In this document: in pieces, positions 63,150 through 64,000 of the stretch
Position numbering within the stretch: position 1 is the first letter of the stretch
How the letters are laid out: each line of letters opens with the position of its first letter
Assembly (NCBI GenBank): GCA_940337035.1
Contig: CALNHX010005233.1
Span: 1-64,000, forward strand
Source of the DNA: Agriotes lineatus
Lineage: Eukaryota; Arthropoda; Insecta; Coleoptera; Elateridae
DNA: 64,000 bases
Direction: 5' to 3'
Program-made: the position numbers and the translations under genes
Notes under the pieces: model-generated
Told to the model about the DNA's origin: nothing
The model's input: only the letters and a program-made list of their open reading frames with translations
The model's database searches: none

Positions 63150-64000
63150 TCCCGAAGATCCCGAAAATGGTCCCGAAAGGAGAATAGTGTTCAGGTGAAA
63201 TTTCCGAATGCAATTTTCACAGAAAAGCAAGTGTTTTAAATTAAATAAAGTATTTCTGGGCTGATAATCTGCGTTGGGGCTCGTCTATAACTTCATTGCT
63301 TTCTTCTGGTACTAAAAATGTCGCTCTTCATCTTTTGATTTTGTTTGAACTGCAAAGTGATTGTGTAATCCCTTCGTCAAGCTGCCTCGGATTATGATAA
63401 TTTTATAGGAACAAACTTTACATTTCGCCAATTGTTTATCTTCAATATATAAAATTGTTGCCATATTGACTTCAAATTGTTATTTTTTTAATAGAATGAC
63501 GGTAGGTTGCGAATCGGAATTCATTCTAATTGTAACGCTTTAGCAGACAAATAAGGAACACATTTAAAACCCAAAAATATAAATTATTCAGCTTCTTCGC
63601 ACATAATTTTAAAAGTCTACAAATTTGGTTACCTTACTGTTGCTACGTACACACACGACTACGCGTAAAATATATTTAAATCCAACAAAAGAACTAGACA
63701 CATACATAAATAGAAGAAGATATGCAAATGTGGCTGAAACAACACATAGGTTTAATTCTAACCTACCGAAAATAATACCTCTCCTGAGTCTCCTGACTAC
63801 GCAAAAGGCATATAATGCAGAATGTGCAAAAAGCATGAGTAATACGCCGGACGCCGATGAATACCCGTCCTAATTCTCTGATACCGAGTATACGCACGCA
63901 TGTTGACATGGTCCCGGGAGTTCGCCTGGGCTGGCTGTGGTCCCGGGACTCGGTTTCTGTGGTAGAATCCCGGGACTGTCCCGGGACCGGATCCCGGGAC
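63079..64000 (-). mobile_element. hAT-like element, left end to window edge
   Basis: Begins TAGGGTTTCCAAGTCCCGGG inside the LINE. The palindrome GTCCCGGGAC and close variants cluster at both sides (63091, 63137, 63940, 63978, 63991), as in subterminal repeats bound by hAT transposases. A minus-strand BED-finger remnant lies inside. The far end may be beyond the window. Confidence 0.65.
63312..63464 (-). pseudogene. BED zinc-finger remnant of a hAT transposase
   Basis: 50 codons from ATG 63464 to TAG 63312. CKVC followed by LTKGLHNHF gives the C-x2-C...H-x-H arrangement of BED fingers, the DNA-binding domain at the N-terminus of hAT transposases. The rest of the transposase is not recognisable. 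Confidence 0.65.

Overview
The window looks like TE-rich insect nuclear DNA: AT-rich, with short spliceosomal introns (53-97 nt) and two host genes, SmD3 and an MPP2/MPP6 (varicose-type) MAGUK. Most of the rest is mobile DNA. I cannot name the species; a beetle or hemipteran would fit, but this is inference.

The main feature is a Polinton/Maverick (adintovirus-like) DNA element at 3343-25816, about 22.5 kb. It is bounded by near-identical 153-bp terminal inverted repeats. It carries the Polinton core set: double-jelly-roll major capsid protein, minor capsid protein, adenain-like protease, PLA2-like/basic core protein, packaging ATPase, D,D,E integrase with chromodomain, and protein-primed DNA polymerase B with short introns. 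Capsid, ATPase and integrase frames are open. The polymerase, the gene at 12347-13447 and the gene at 19413-20613 carry stops or shifts, so this copy is partly decayed.

Its left arm is an accessory block that resembles a large-virus host-interaction region: a membrane glycoprotein candidate, a BIR (IAP-type) protein with one frameshift, a divergently transcribed pair of paralogous ~100-aa proteins of unknown family, several unknown proteins, and a 74-aa protein that reads as a GADD34/PPP1R15/ICP34.5-type eIF2-alpha phosphatase adaptor (7203-7427). A paralogue of the left-arm gene at 6228-6890 sits at the right end, split by a 3'-truncated LINE. Several accessory genes have TATA boxes with FTZ-F1/ERR-like sites (YCAAGGYCR) just upstream, and the inverted repeats are full of the same motif. 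The right arm also holds a 156-bp tandem array, a CRE/palindrome block and a multi-exon unknown gene.

Region by region: 1-3342 flank with a 92-bp dispersed repeat; 3343-25816 Polinton; 25826-26275 GGGACGTCT minisatellite touching its right end; 26276-34542 host DNA with small MITEs and SmD3 (30751-31223); 34543-43582 BEL/Pao LTR retrotransposon with a baculovirus F-type envelope, in reverse orientation; 44359-46064 Penelope-like element between 202-bp inverted repeats; 46065-54534 intergenic or intronic DNA with MITEs and a degenerate antisense LINE; 54535-56282 three exons of the MAGUK gene; 56508-57981 repeats and a mariner-like transposase remnant; 59905-61639 a repeat with two nested MITEs; 61900-63078 a LINE reverse transcriptase remnant; 63079-64000 the start of a hAT-like element with a BED-finger remnant.
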